The notes under the pieces: generated by a model
Databases searched by the model: none
What the model saw: only the letters and a program-made list of their open reading frames with translations
What the model was told of the DNA's origin: nothing
Shown: piece by piece, positions 50,279 to 59,607 of the stretch
Numbering within the stretch: the first letter of the stretch is position 1
How the letters are laid out: each line of letters begins with the position of its first letter
Made by a program: the position numbers and the translations under genes
From: Paenibacillus sabuli
GTDB taxonomy: Bacteria > Bacillota > Bacilli > Paenibacillales > Paenibacillaceae
NCBI RefSeq assembly: GCF_014705605.1
Contig: NZ_JACXIZ010000012.1
Location: forward strand, 164,702-228,701
Direction: 5' to 3'
Length of the DNA stretch: 64,000 bases

Positions 50279-53200
50279 CTACATGTCCGTCACGGTGACG
50301 TTCACTCGTGCTTCGGCTCCTTTGTACATCGCCACAAGCTCCGTCGCACCCGCGTTCATGCCTTCTACGACTGCATCCGCACCGCGCGATTGCAGCAGAC
50401 GCGCCAGATACGCGTCATCGCTGTACCAGACGATAGTCTCCGGATCAGCAACCGGTTGATTGGAGGCGTCGAGTACTTGTGCGCTTAGGGATGCTTCATC
50501 GCCCGTATCCAAGGTCAAGCAGGAGACACTGATCTGCACCGTGTACGGCGTCGTGCTCGGCCCCGGATCGTGGTAGCCCTTCGAAGCACCGTACAGTTGG
50601 CTGTTGAAGTCGTTGCTGCCGCCTTCCCAGTCCGAATTGGCACCGTTCACCAGCTGCGGGTCCGTGCCCTGCACACCTGCACTGTATTCCTCCGTACGCG
50701 TGGCGGTGAGCTGCCCGCCATTGAGAGCATACAGAGCGCCGCCGCTGCTGTCGCCGACGATCGAGTCGTAGAGGTCCACCTGATTGGACGCGCCTTCAAG
50801 CGAGATCTCGGTCTGCGCGTTATTGTAGAGCGTGCTATAATACAGCTCCGCCTTGCCGACACCGCTTCCGACCCACAGCCCCGGGGCGTCGCCGTTGCCG
50901 CCGCGGTGGTGCGAGTAAGCGCCGATTGCCCGCAGGAATACCGCCTTTTCCGCTGACCATATCCGGTAATTGCGCTTGTTGCCAAAGGCGATCGTCTCAA
51001 TGAACACCGGGTTCCTGGACTTGTCGTCCCAGCCGCCGTCGGTGCTATCGAACGCCTTGCTGCGCACATAGGTCAGGTTGTACGTCTGCCGCTCGGCCGC
51101 GTAGCCGTCCCCGTTCCAGTATCCGGTGCCGTTCTCATGCCAGCTATTGCGGCTGACGACATCCTGGAAGACGATGTCGTGATCAAAAATGTATTCCGAT
51201 TCCGGTGAGTTGCCGATCCGAAAGCCCATCGGGAAGTTGCCCGGCGCATAGTTGGCCTCGCCGCCCGCATCGGCTGTAACGCCGATCACGCTGGCGTTGT
51301 AGTTGCCGTTGCGGAAACGCACGGCACTCTTCGTATAGTTTGTATAGTGGCCGCCCTTGATGACGATGTCGTGGGAGCCTGCTGCCGGATTGGAGCGGGT
51401 CGCTCTTCCCCACAGGTACACCCCGTCGCTCATGTTGTGCATATCGACGTCGAGGATCCGAATGCCTGCATGCTGCCCGTTCGCGTAGATGCCGTAGTTA
51501 TAGTTCTCGATGACGATGTCCTGGATCTGCCAATAGCTGATGCCCAGCGGGACCTCGATGAAGCTGCGCTGCACCTGATCCGACAGCTCCCAGTCGCCGC
51601 GGAACACCGGCATGCCCGCGCCCGTATCGATGCCGACGAGCCGCTTCCAATTCTCGTGGTCCGTGCCACCCCGCGTCAGCTCCAGCGTCTGCGGTACCGT
51701 ATATGTCCCGCTGCCGACATGCAGCGTATTGCCGTCGCCCGTCGCGTCCCACGCCGCCTGCATGCCTCCGACCTGGTCGCCGGCGAACGCGTTGGCCCAG
51801 CTCGTGCCGTCCATCGCACCGGCGCCCTGCGGCGTCACGTAGCGATCGACCGGCGACGGCGTCGGCGTCGGCGGCGCGGTTCCTACCGTGTCGGCCAATA
51901 ACTGCGCATCGCCGAATGCCACCGTATTTTGATAATTATCTGCAATGCCGTTCCATACGAGCTGGCCCTCGCGCGCGCCTCCGTCATCATCGTCGTTGAC
52001 CGCCAGGTCAAAGCCGAAGTCCAGCCCCGGCGCGGCTTCCAACCCTAGATTTATCCATGGAATGGCCAGCTCGACGGCGTATCCGCCCGGGATCGCCGCC
52101 GCGGCATGCTTCACGCCGGCACGCTCGTTCAGGCGCTCGTAGAGCGAGGAATCATTGTATCCTTTGCGGAAGTGCCAGTCATGCACATCGTAGGTCGAGC
52201 CGTGATTGTGGTCGGCATCGATGAAGACCTCCACCGAATCGTCGTCATAGGCGTCCGTCGAATCGTTCCACAGCTGATCGTCGTAGACCTCGACGCCGAC
52301 GTACAAGTAGTCGTCATCCCACAGCGTGCCGAAATTGACCGTGTTCCCGTTGACGCCGAGGACGGGCTTGCGGGCCGTGCGATCCAGGCTCCACACGCTC
52401 TCATCCAGCGCGCCGTCTACCACAAGCGGCTGCAGCGTACGCTTGATTTCGAGCGGCGCTTCCGTCGTGAGCTCCTCCACGGTAATGGCTGCGCTGTCCG
52501 TCAGACTGGCGTAGACCGCCCGAATGACCGTGGAGCCGGCACCCTCGCCCGTCACGTACCCATCTGCGTTCACGGATGCGACAGCCGCATCATCGCTGCT
52601 CCACAGGACCGAGACGTCGTCCATCGCCAGATCGCCCTGATCGAATACCGTACCCGTCAGCTGGCGCACCTCATTCTCCAGCAGGACCGCGCTCTCCGGC
52701 AGGACTTCCAGCCGCGTCGGCACGCGCAGATCCGTCACGGTGACATCGTCGATGCTGTAGCTGGACTTGCTGTACCCGCCGACTGCGATCTTGCCCGACA
52801 CATGGGAAGAATCCGTCGCCGTTACCAGCGGCACCCCGTCTACCGAGCCGCTGATCTGATCGTCGTTCACCTCAAGTCGCAGCGTATAATACGTGTTGAG
52901 ATCGAGCACGATTGGCGCCGAGTCGAGCAGGGTCGCATTGCCGCTTACCTTGCTGACCAGCGAGACCGTGTCGGTATCCGTATCGAGCCGCAGCAGGTAG
53001 TTGTTGTTCTCGCCCGAATATCTCGCGTACACCCCGATATTGTTGCTGTCCGCAGCACTTTTGACCTTCATTTCCACCGCATACTGCGTCCAGCTCGCAC
53101 TGCCCGCAGTTGCATACTTCCGCGTCGAGCTCCCCGCATTATAGGTATAGCGGAGCGCGTCGTTGCCGCCCTCGTCGTATACCCCGAAGCCGGAAGCGAG

Positions 53201-53362
53201 ATTCCACCCGTCGGCGGTCCCATCCTCAAAGTCGTCGAAAAACAGCGTCTGGTTGAACTCTGCATGCGCGATCGGCCCCGACACCCCTGCGGATGCGAAC
53301 AAGGCCACCGTCATGCACAATACTAACAAAATAGAAATCGCTTTCAAATTTCTTTTGAACAT
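50279..53362 (-). CDS. Secreted multidomain protein: beta-helix lyase-like with CBM9 and Ig-like modules
   Basis: A 1027-residue exported protein with a Sec signal (about 1-34, ending PIAHAEF). Modules in order: jelly-roll sugar-binding-like region (about 38-210; FFDDFEDGTADGWNLASG), bacterial Ig-like Big_2 (about 213-293), CBM9/DOMON-like module (about 300-495; PLVVDGALDESVWSLDRTAR), right-handed parallel beta-helix (about 505-930; TPQGAGAMDGTSWANAFAGD), and a final Big_2-like domain to the end. The helix resembles PL9/PL1-like lyases. It is last in a cluster with a PL8 lyase and an oligosaccharide importer, so it probably makes the first cuts in an acidic polysaccharide. GGGGGAAG precedes the start. 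Confidence 0.87.
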   Translation of the reverse strand: MFKRNLKAISILLVLCMTVALFASAGVSGPIAHAEFNQTLFFDDFEDGTADGWNLASGFGVYDEGGNDALRYTYNAGSSTRKYATAGSASWTQYAVEMKVKSAADSNNIGVYARYSGENNNYLLRLDTDTDTVSLVSKVSGNATLLDSAPIVLDLNTYYTLRLEVNDDQISGSVDGVPLVTATDSSHVSGKIAVGGYSKSSYSIDDVTVTDLRVPTRLEVLPESAVLLENEVRQLTGTVFDQGDLAMDDVSVLWSSDDAAVASVNADGYVTGEGAGSTVIRAVYASLTDSAAITVEELTTEAPLEIKRTLQPLVVDGALDESVWSLDRTARKPVLGVNGNTVNFGTLWDDDYLYVGVEVYDDQLWNDSTDAYDDDSVEVFIDADHNHGSTYDVHDWHFRKGYNDSSLYERLNERAGVKHAAAAIPGGYAVELAIPWINLGLEAAPGLDFGFDLAVNDDDDGGAREGQLVWNGIADNYQNTVAFGDAQLLADTVGTAPPTPTPSPVDRYVTPQGAGAMDGTSWANAFAGDQVGGMQAAWDATGDGNTLHVGSGTYTVPQTLELTRGGTDHENWKRLVGIDTGAGMPVFRGDWELSDQVQRSFIEVPLGISYWQIQDIVIENYNYGIYANGQHAGIRILDVDMHNMSDGVYLWGRATRSNPAAGSHDIVIKGGHYTNYTKSAVRFRNGNYNASVIGVTADAGGEANYAPGNFPMGFRIGNSPESEYIFDHDIVFQDVVSRNSWHENGTGYWNGDGYAAERQTYNLTYVRSKAFDSTDGGWDDKSRNPVFIETIAFGNKRNYRIWSAEKAVFLRAIGAYSHHRGGNGDAPGLWVGSGVGKAELYYSTLYNNAQTEISLEGASNQVDLYDSIVGDSSGGALYALNGGQLTATRTEEYSAGVQGTDPQLVNGANSDWEGGSNDFNSQLYGASKGYHDPGPSTTPYTVQISVSCLTLDTGDEASLSAQVLDASNQPVADPETIVWYSDDAYLARLLQSRGADAVVEGMNAGATELVAMYKGAEARVNVTVTDM

Positions 53363-53385
53363 ATCGATCTTCCCCCAATCCTGGA

Positions 53386-55689
53386 TTATGAATCGTTATG
53401 CTTAGACTTGCGGAACACGATCCGTAGGGTACTCCCCTTCGCACCTCCTCGATTGACCGACATCGCGACGGACGGATGCAGGCGCTGGACGGCAATCCGA
53501 TCATCACAGCATTCCACACCTTCCACAGCCAGGTGCAGCGTGATTGCCATGCTCCCTTCGTCGGCCTGCGCAGGATCGGCTATCCACATCTCCACCTGGT
53601 CCGCTCGCTCTTGCACCACGATTGAAGCACGCTTGTTGCAGCTCACGGGCCCGGCCGACTTCATGCCGTCTTCCCAGAAATGAACGGCGAACAACCCACT
53701 CTCCCGGTCCTCAATTGCGTGCCGATCGCTTGTACACGTCACGATTGCCATACCCGGATCGGCGGCATACGCCGCTACTTCTTCCGGGGATCGGCCCGGC
53801 AGCAGCACGTACGCGTAATGGTCGGAGCCTGCGCGAGCATCGTGCTCGAACCATGCGGTCATGTAATCGCGCGTCAGCTGCGCTGCCCCCTCCCTTTCCT
53901 CCATCTCATGCGAGCTCATCCTCCGCGCCTCCCGGAGGAGTCGCAGCGGCTTCGGGCGGGGAAAGACGTAGCCGATCTCGGCGCCGGGAACAGTGCCCGA
54001 CAGATGCATCCAACGCGGAGACACCGTTTTTGCAACCCCTGCCTCAGTGAACGCCCGGCAAGCGCCATCCGCTTCGATTAGCAGTGTGTTGCTTCCATCA
54101 CGGCTCAGCATTCGATTCTCGACGATTGTCTCCACTTCCGGCACCTGCGCCCCTTCCAGCACGGTACCCAGAGCCATCACCACATCCCCGCACAGCAACC
54201 ATGATTTCCGCGCGCGGAATTCGCCCGGTTCCACCAGTTCCATCCCGACCAGACCGTACTTGCCGCCGCATTCCACACCGCCGACGAAGGCACCGGCCTC
54301 CCTCCTTCCCAGCCCGAATCCGATCTCCCGGGGGACGCTGCTGACTGTCGTGCCCGGCAGGCGATACGGATCGACGGTCGGCCAGAAGCCGTCGCTATAG
54401 TGGGCAAGGTCGGCATTGTAGAGCGAGATCATGCCATGCGCGGTGTACCAGCCCTGCCTATTCTCCCCATTGATCGATTCATAGCTGCCCGTTCTCTCCG
54501 AGAACATGCTGATGCCAACGGCATAGCCCGTCCCGCGCGCCATCGCCCGGTCCATTCGCGGAAACACCCTGCAAATCGCCGCTTCCTCGCCTCCCTGCAC
54601 CGTGTCGTCTTGCAGTACTGGCCGCGCCAGGACCGCCATCGGCAAGGACGCTTCTTCCATATAACTGCGATACGTATTTTGCTGCATCCACTGCTTCGCC
54701 TTGCCCTTCAACCATCCCGCTTCACCCGGCGACGCGACTTCCGCCAGCTGCAGCGCTGCGCCGATCATGGCGTGCCCGGCGCTGTGGCTGTCGGGGTAAC
54801 GCCGCGAGATTTCCCTGCCCCTGACCAGGTCCATCATCTGACCGCGATACAGGAACGGCTCGAAGGAGTGCCTCACCCACCCGACCATGACACTTACTTG
54901 ATCGGAGGGCAGCGCCCACGGCGAGCCATGCAGCATGTAGGCTAATTCCGCCAGTTCCTTCAGCAGCGACTTTCCATACCCGCCGGTGTACGCGAATTTT
55001 TTGTGCTGGATGAAGGAGCCATCCGCGTAGAAGCCGTCGCCCGCGTCCGCGAGCTCGAATACCGGGGCCAACGCGGCGGATGCCGCCCGGATCCCGTCTG
55101 CGTCTTGCTTGAGCAAGGAAAGGAGGAGAAACGCCCGGCTCTTCCATACCCGGTTCGCACCGGTAGACGGATAAGGCTCCGCCAGCACCGAGTGACGCAT
55201 CATCTCCGGATTCGGCACGAAGCGGTCCAATACGCGCACATAGGCAGCTAGCGCGGCGGCATCGAGCTGCCCCCGCATCACACAAAGCGTGTTCAGCAGC
55301 TGCAGCGGCGCGCCGATTTCCCAATGCCACCAATTGCCGTACACCCGCACATGCTCGTTGTAACGCCGTTCGTACATCCATGCCAAGCCCTGGACGATCG
55401 ACCGCGCCATTGCCGCATCCTCGTATAGGGCGGAGCCGGGCGTCGCCAACGCAGTCGCCATGTCGAGCAGACGAAGGTAATTCTCACGTAAATCTCCCGC
55501 ATGGCCGAGCTTCGGAACATCCGGCCATAGCGCCTCCTCGCCACTGGGATCGATCATGCGCGCGTAGCCGCGAGCAGTCTGCGTCACGCGATCGATCTTG
55601 ACGCGCCAGCCCGGGTCGGACGACTCAAGGGCAATGCCCGAGCCGCCGACCAATCCGGACCTCCAACGTTCGAAGAGACGGTCAAACAT
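53386..55689 (-). CDS. Polysaccharide lyase family 8 (hyaluronate/chondroitin/xanthan lyase type)
   Basis: A 767-residue PL8 enzyme, cutting uronic-acid polymers by beta-elimination. Family marks: aromatic patch GNWWHWEIG (W120-W121), catalytic N179 in TGANRVWKSR, H229 in DGSFIQHKKFAYTGGYG, Y238 in the same block, and Arg near 290-292 in MMDLVRGREIS. The all-helical N-domain and beta-sandwich C-domain are both present. There is no signal peptide, so it may act inside the cell on imported oligosaccharide, unlike most characterised PL8 lyases. A TTG at 55704 (after AAAGGGG) would add five residues; the ATG was chosen. The importer genes lie directly upstream on the same strand. Confidence 0.92.
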   Translation of the reverse strand: MFDRLFERWRSGLVGGSGIALESSDPGWRVKIDRVTQTARGYARMIDPSGEEALWPDVPKLGHAGDLRENYLRLLDMATALATPGSALYEDAAMARSIVQGLAWMYERRYNEHVRVYGNWWHWEIGAPLQLLNTLCVMRGQLDAAALAAYVRVLDRFVPNPEMMRHSVLAEPYPSTGANRVWKSRAFLLLSLLKQDADGIRAASAALAPVFELADAGDGFYADGSFIQHKKFAYTGGYGKSLLKELAELAYMLHGSPWALPSDQVSVMVGWVRHSFEPFLYRGQMMDLVRGREISRRYPDSHSAGHAMIGAALQLAEVASPGEAGWLKGKAKQWMQQNTYRSYMEEASLPMAVLARPVLQDDTVQGGEEAAICRVFPRMDRAMARGTGYAVGISMFSERTGSYESINGENRQGWYTAHGMISLYNADLAHYSDGFWPTVDPYRLPGTTVSSVPREIGFGLGRREAGAFVGGVECGGKYGLVGMELVEPGEFRARKSWLLCGDVVMALGTVLEGAQVPEVETIVENRMLSRDGSNTLLIEADGACRAFTEAGVAKTVSPRWMHLSGTVPGAEIGYVFPRPKPLRLLREARRMSSHEMEEREGAAQLTRDYMTAWFEHDARAGSDHYAYVLLPGRSPEEVAAYAADPGMAIVTCTSDRHAIEDRESGLFAVHFWEDGMKSAGPVSCNKRASIVVQERADQVEMWIADPAQADEGSMAITLHLAVEGVECCDDRIAVQRLHPSVAMSVNRGGAKGSTLRIVFRKSKHNDS

Positions 55690-55834
55690 GTCAACCCGTT
55701 CCAAATTCTGCCCCTTTGCAAAAGGTCGCCCGGTTGCTCGTCATCCTGCTTGCACTCCTCTCAATGGCTTGTGCCGATGCGGGTGGTCCGGAGCAGCCCG
55801 ACAAGTCGAAATGAGCAGCTCCGCGCACGCGCAA

Positions 55835-57409
55835 TCAGGACTTCGCCTGTTGGTACTGCGCGTTCAGTTCCTCGATCACCTTGCTGCCGCCGGCGTTCAT
55901 CCACTTCTCGACCTCGGCCTGGTAGCCCGCCGCATCGATATGTCCCATGATGTACTTGACCATCATATCGTAGCGCATATTGTCGAGCTGCTGACCTTGT
56001 CGCGTGTACGTATCGGAGTCGAACGGCTGTGCCAGATTGTACACCGCGACTTCCTCATTGGATAGCTTCAAGGCTTCAACTTTCTCGCGCAGCGGAGGGA
56101 GTCCGCCTTCAGGTGTCAGATTGGAGACCACCTTCAACTGCAACTGCTTGTAATCCAGCAAGTCTTTTTGCAGCATTTCCCGGTCCCCGATGATGGCCTT
56201 GCCGTCTTCTATGTTGTAATGCGTACCCTCGACTCCGTACTCCAGCAAATCCTGCACTTCTTTATCGTTCAACTGATCCAGGAACTTCATCACCCGCTTG
56301 AAATCCGCTTCTTCCGGAACGGATTTCTTCGGAATCATATAGACGCCGAGGTAGCCCGTGCCTGCACGCGCCCGCGCGCCGTGTCCGGCATCCAGCGTAC
56401 TGAATACGTCGAGCACCGCGCCTTCTTCCGTCTTGCCGGCCGCCTCCCACGCCGGTGGATTGTTCAGCGAGCTGAACATCGATCCCCCTTCTCCTGCCAG
56501 ATACATTTCATTCGCTTTGGAGCCCGCGACGACCGCGAAGTCCTGGTTCATCAACTGCTCGTCGTACAGCTTTTTCATGAAATTCAGGGCTGCCATGTAC
56601 GCTTCAGTCACGAAGTCGGGCTCGAGATTGCCGTTTTCGTCCTCGCCCCAAATGTTCGGGCTGCCGAACCAGTTCGCGGCGATACGGAACATCGCAAGAA
56701 AATCTTCTTTCCAGTAGATCATGCCGTACGTGTTGTCTTGTCCGTCTTGATCCGGATCCTGCTCTTTAAACGCTTTCATCATGTCGTAATATTCATCCGG
56801 CGTCGTCGGCTCGGTTAACCCGAGTTGATCCAGCCAGTCTTTGCGATAGGTGACACCGACCTGCGCTGGCGCCGAATGCTTGTAGACCGCATAGACTTTG
56901 CCGTCGATGCTGGCATTGTACAGAATGCCCTCGCTGGCCTGACTCAGGTTCGGATAATTCGCCAAATGCGGCCCGATCTCCCAGAACGCGCCTGCCTTGA
57001 CCGCATTCAAAATACTCGATGACTTCATACTCTTCACGTACATCAGCATCGGCATTTCGCCGGAGGCCATCATCAGATTCGTTTTCTCGTCATACGTATC
57101 CGAAGGCACCCACGTAATATTTAGCTTCGTATTCGTGTGCGCCTCAATCGCTTTCTGAATCGCGTTGTCCTTCTCCGGCGTCTCCGGGTTATTGGTCAGG
57201 ATCATCATCGAAATGGGGAACGGCTCTTCTGCGGCCGGTTCAGCAGGCGTATCTGCTGTTGCTCCGTTCGCTGCGCCCTCGCTTGCCGCAGGCTCGGACG
57301 GCGCTGGCGGCTCCTCTTCATTCTGACCCGCACAGCCGGCCAGCAGGCTCAGCGTAATCAGCAGCGCCAAGACCGGGAACAGCAGTTTTTTAAATCTTTT
57401 TGACGACAT
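55835..57409 (-). CDS. Oligosaccharide-binding lipoprotein (LplA type)
   Basis: A 524-residue family 1 binding protein. Lipobox LLAGC is followed by an Ala/Pro/Glu-rich linker (about 28-60). LplA-type stretches include PISMMILTNNPETPEKDNAI, YAVYKHSAPAQVGVTYRKDW and GYLGVYMIPKKSVPEEADFK. It should receive oligosaccharides made by the secreted beta-helix enzyme and pass them to the permeases encoded upstream. GGGAGG precedes the ATG. A gap of about 145 bp separates it from the PL8 gene; no gene is supported there. Confidence 0.92.
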   Translation of the reverse strand: MSSKRFKKLLFPVLALLITLSLLAGCAGQNEEEPPAPSEPAASEGAANGATADTPAEPAAEEPFPISMMILTNNPETPEKDNAIQKAIEAHTNTKLNITWVPSDTYDEKTNLMMASGEMPMLMYVKSMKSSSILNAVKAGAFWEIGPHLANYPNLSQASEGILYNASIDGKVYAVYKHSAPAQVGVTYRKDWLDQLGLTEPTTPDEYYDMMKAFKEQDPDQDGQDNTYGMIYWKEDFLAMFRIAANWFGSPNIWGEDENGNLEPDFVTEAYMAALNFMKKLYDEQLMNQDFAVVAGSKANEMYLAGEGGSMFSSLNNPPAWEAAGKTEEGAVLDVFSTLDAGHGARARAGTGYLGVYMIPKKSVPEEADFKRVMKFLDQLNDKEVQDLLEYGVEGTHYNIEDGKAIIGDREMLQKDLLDYKQLQLKVVSNLTPEGGLPPLREKVEALKLSNEEVAVYNLAQPFDSDTYTRQGQQLDNMRYDMMVKYIMGHIDAAGYQAEVEKWMNAGGSKVIEELNAQYQQAKS

Positions 57410-57508
57410 GTTTGTTCATCCTCCCTTTATGTGTGTGGATCTATTTTGCCAACCGCCCGGCAGGTCCGAAGCTGGTCCTGCCGGGCAGATCATGCCGCGA
57501 ATGCTGCT

Positions 57509-58387
57509 TTAACCTTTTATCGATCCCAGCAGAATGCCTTTTACAAAATACTTCTGCAGGAACGGATACACCATCAAAATCGGAAGTGTCGCTGCAACGA
57601 TGACAGCCATCTTGATCGATTGGGACAGGCTGACGAGCGCGGAAGCATCGTACTCGCCCCCGCTTCCTAGCTGCTCGGACAGGATGACGATCTGGCGCAA
57701 CAGCACCTGAATCGGCCGCTTATCCGCATCGTTGAGATAAATAATGGCGTTAAAGAACGTGTTCCAATGGCCGACCGCATAGAAGAGCGTAAATGTGGCG
57801 ATGACGGGCATGGACAACGGAATGACAATCCGCACCAGTACGGCGATGTCGCTGGCCCCGTCGATCTTGGCCGACTCCTCCAGGCCCGGGGGCAGCTGTT
57901 GAAAGAAGTTTTTGATGATAATCATATTGAAGGCGCTGATTGCGCCGGGCAAAATCAACGCCCAGTAGGTGTCCAGCAAATGCAGCTCCTTGACGACCAG
58001 ATAGGTCGGGATCATGCCCCCGCTGAACAGCATCGAGAAAATAACGAGCAGCATAATGGAGCGTCTGCCGAGCAGCTCCTTTTTCGCCAGACTGTAGGCC
58101 ATGGTCAGCGTAAAGAGCAGATTGACGAGCGTACCCGCCACAGTAATGAATACGGTGACCAGCAAGCTTCTCGTAAGCGTATCTGTAGAAAACAAGTAAT
58201 CGTACGCATCAAGTGTAAAGCCGTGGGGCCAGAGGATGAACTCCTTGGCGCCGTATGCCTGCGACGACGACAGCGACACGGCCACGATGTGAATGAACGG
58301 CAGCACCGTAATCAGGGCAAAAATCGTCAGAAACGTGTAATTGAAGCCATCGAACGCCATGCTGCCGATGGATCGCTTCCTCCACAT
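57509..58387 (-). CDS. Sugar ABC permease, LplC/YtcP type
   Basis: A 292-residue permease with six predicted helices, EAA loop LPPGLEESAKIDGASDIAVL and the C-terminus YFVKGILLGSIKG typical of LplC. It lies 26 bp behind the LplB-type gene. A GTG three codons upstream touches the AAGGAGG ribosome site, so the ATG at 58387 (9 nt away) was chosen. Confidence 0.94.
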   Translation of the reverse strand: MWRKRSIGSMAFDGFNYTFLTIFALITVLPFIHIVAVSLSSSQAYGAKEFILWPHGFTLDAYDYLFSTDTLTRSLLVTVFITVAGTLVNLLFTLTMAYSLAKKELLGRRSIMLLVIFSMLFSGGMIPTYLVVKELHLLDTYWALILPGAISAFNMIIIKNFFQQLPPGLEESAKIDGASDIAVLVRIVIPLSMPVIATFTLFYAVGHWNTFFNAIIYLNDADKRPIQVLLRQIVILSEQLGSGGEYDASALVSLSQSIKMAVIVAATLPILMVYPFLQKYFVKGILLGSIKG

Positions 58388-58413
58388 GAATGACACTCCT
58401 CCTTCCTTCGAGA

Positions 58414-59385
58414 CTAATAAAGGCTTTCCTGGCCCGCCCGCTTGGCGGCATGATTGGCAAGCAGCACGAGTGCGAGCCCGATCACCGACTTGAACAATCC
58501 GACCGCTGTACTGTAGCTGTATTGGCCCTGGGCCAGCCCGACCGCATAGACATAGGTGTCAAACACCTCGCCGACCTCGCGGTTCATCGGATTGAGCAAG
58601 AGGAAGACATGCTCGAAGCCCGTATCCAGGAAATCGCCCAGTCGCAGAATCAGCAAAATAATAATGGTGCTGCGGATCGCAGGGAATGTAATATGCCAGG
58701 TCTGCTGCCAGCGATTAGCGCCGTCGATCGTCGCGGCCTCGTATTGCTCCGTATCGACACCGGCCAGCGCGGCGAGGAACAGGATCGTGCCCCAGCCGGT
58801 TTCCTTCCATATGATCTGCCCGATGAACATCGTGCGGAACCATTCGGAGCTGATGAGGAAATTGATCTTCTCCCCGCCGATCGCTTTAATCCACTCGTTG
58901 ATGACGCCGCCTTCGGTCGTAAACAGCACATACGTGATGGCGACGACGACGACCCAGGACATGAAGTGGGGGATGTACACCATCGTCTGCACGAAGCGCT
59001 TGAATACTTGCTTGCGGATCTCATTGAGCATCAACGCGATGATGATCGGTGCGGGAAAGAAAAAGACAAGCTTGTATAGTCCGATCAAAGCGGTGTTGCG
59101 CAGCAGCATGAAGAAATCCGGATCGCGGAACAAACGCTCGAAGTGCGTCCAGCCGACCCACGGACTGTCCACGAACCCTAGGAACGGGTTGTAATCCTGA
59201 AAGGCAATTACAATGCCCCACATGGGAAAATATTTAAAGACGACAAAATACAGCAGGCCGGGAAGCAACAGGATATAGAGCCATCGATCTTTCAAGACCT
59301 TCCGAAGCATCCGATTGCGCTTGTTTTCCATTTGTCTTGGACGCGGGGCATTGGGTGTGTCCGGGCTCGGAACAAGTGGTTTCAT
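58414..59385 (-). CDS. Sugar ABC permease, LplB type
   Basis: A 323-residue permease: basic N-terminus, first helix WLYILLLPGLLYFVVFKYFP, hallmark PMWGIVIAFQDYNPFLGFVD and EAA loop EQYEAATIDGANRWQQTWHI. It is the first importer gene of the cluster, downstream of the membrane AraC sensor on the same strand. The start is uncertain: the ATG at 59385 lies 15 nt from GGAGG, and another ATG lies at 59331 without a clear ribosome site. The MKPLVPSPDTPNAPRP tail resembles normal LplB N-termini only loosely. Confidence 0.92.
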   Translation of the reverse strand: MKPLVPSPDTPNAPRPRQMENKRNRMLRKVLKDRWLYILLLPGLLYFVVFKYFPMWGIVIAFQDYNPFLGFVDSPWVGWTHFERLFRDPDFFMLLRNTALIGLYKLVFFFPAPIIIALMLNEIRKQVFKRFVQTMVYIPHFMSWVVVVAITYVLFTTEGGVINEWIKAIGGEKINFLISSEWFRTMFIGQIIWKETGWGTILFLAALAGVDTEQYEAATIDGANRWQQTWHITFPAIRSTIIILLILRLGDFLDTGFEHVFLLLNPMNREVGEVFDTYVYAVGLAQGQYSYSTAVGLFKSVIGLALVLLANHAAKRAGQESLY

Positions 59386-59607
59386 GTCGGTCTGCAGGAG
59401 CCTCCTTCTCTTTCGGTTGCTCCCAATGTACCACCAGGCCCGGTTACCGTATATAATCATCTCCCCGCCTTCAAGATGCCCGGTACACTGGCGTTTTTCG
59501 GGTCTGCAGCCCTTGCAATAATCCGGATCCAGACAAGGAGCGCGCGCGATGCAAGCCCCTGATTATACGAACGGTGCCCCGCTGAAGAAAGAATGTCCCC
59601 CGCGGTG

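Noticed and set aside
55716..55814. Short plus-strand frame resembling a lipoprotein signal (VARLLVILLALLSMACA)
   Set aside because: The TTG start has no ribosome site, the frame ends after about 32 codons, and the lipobox is poor (Ser at -3); probably chance.
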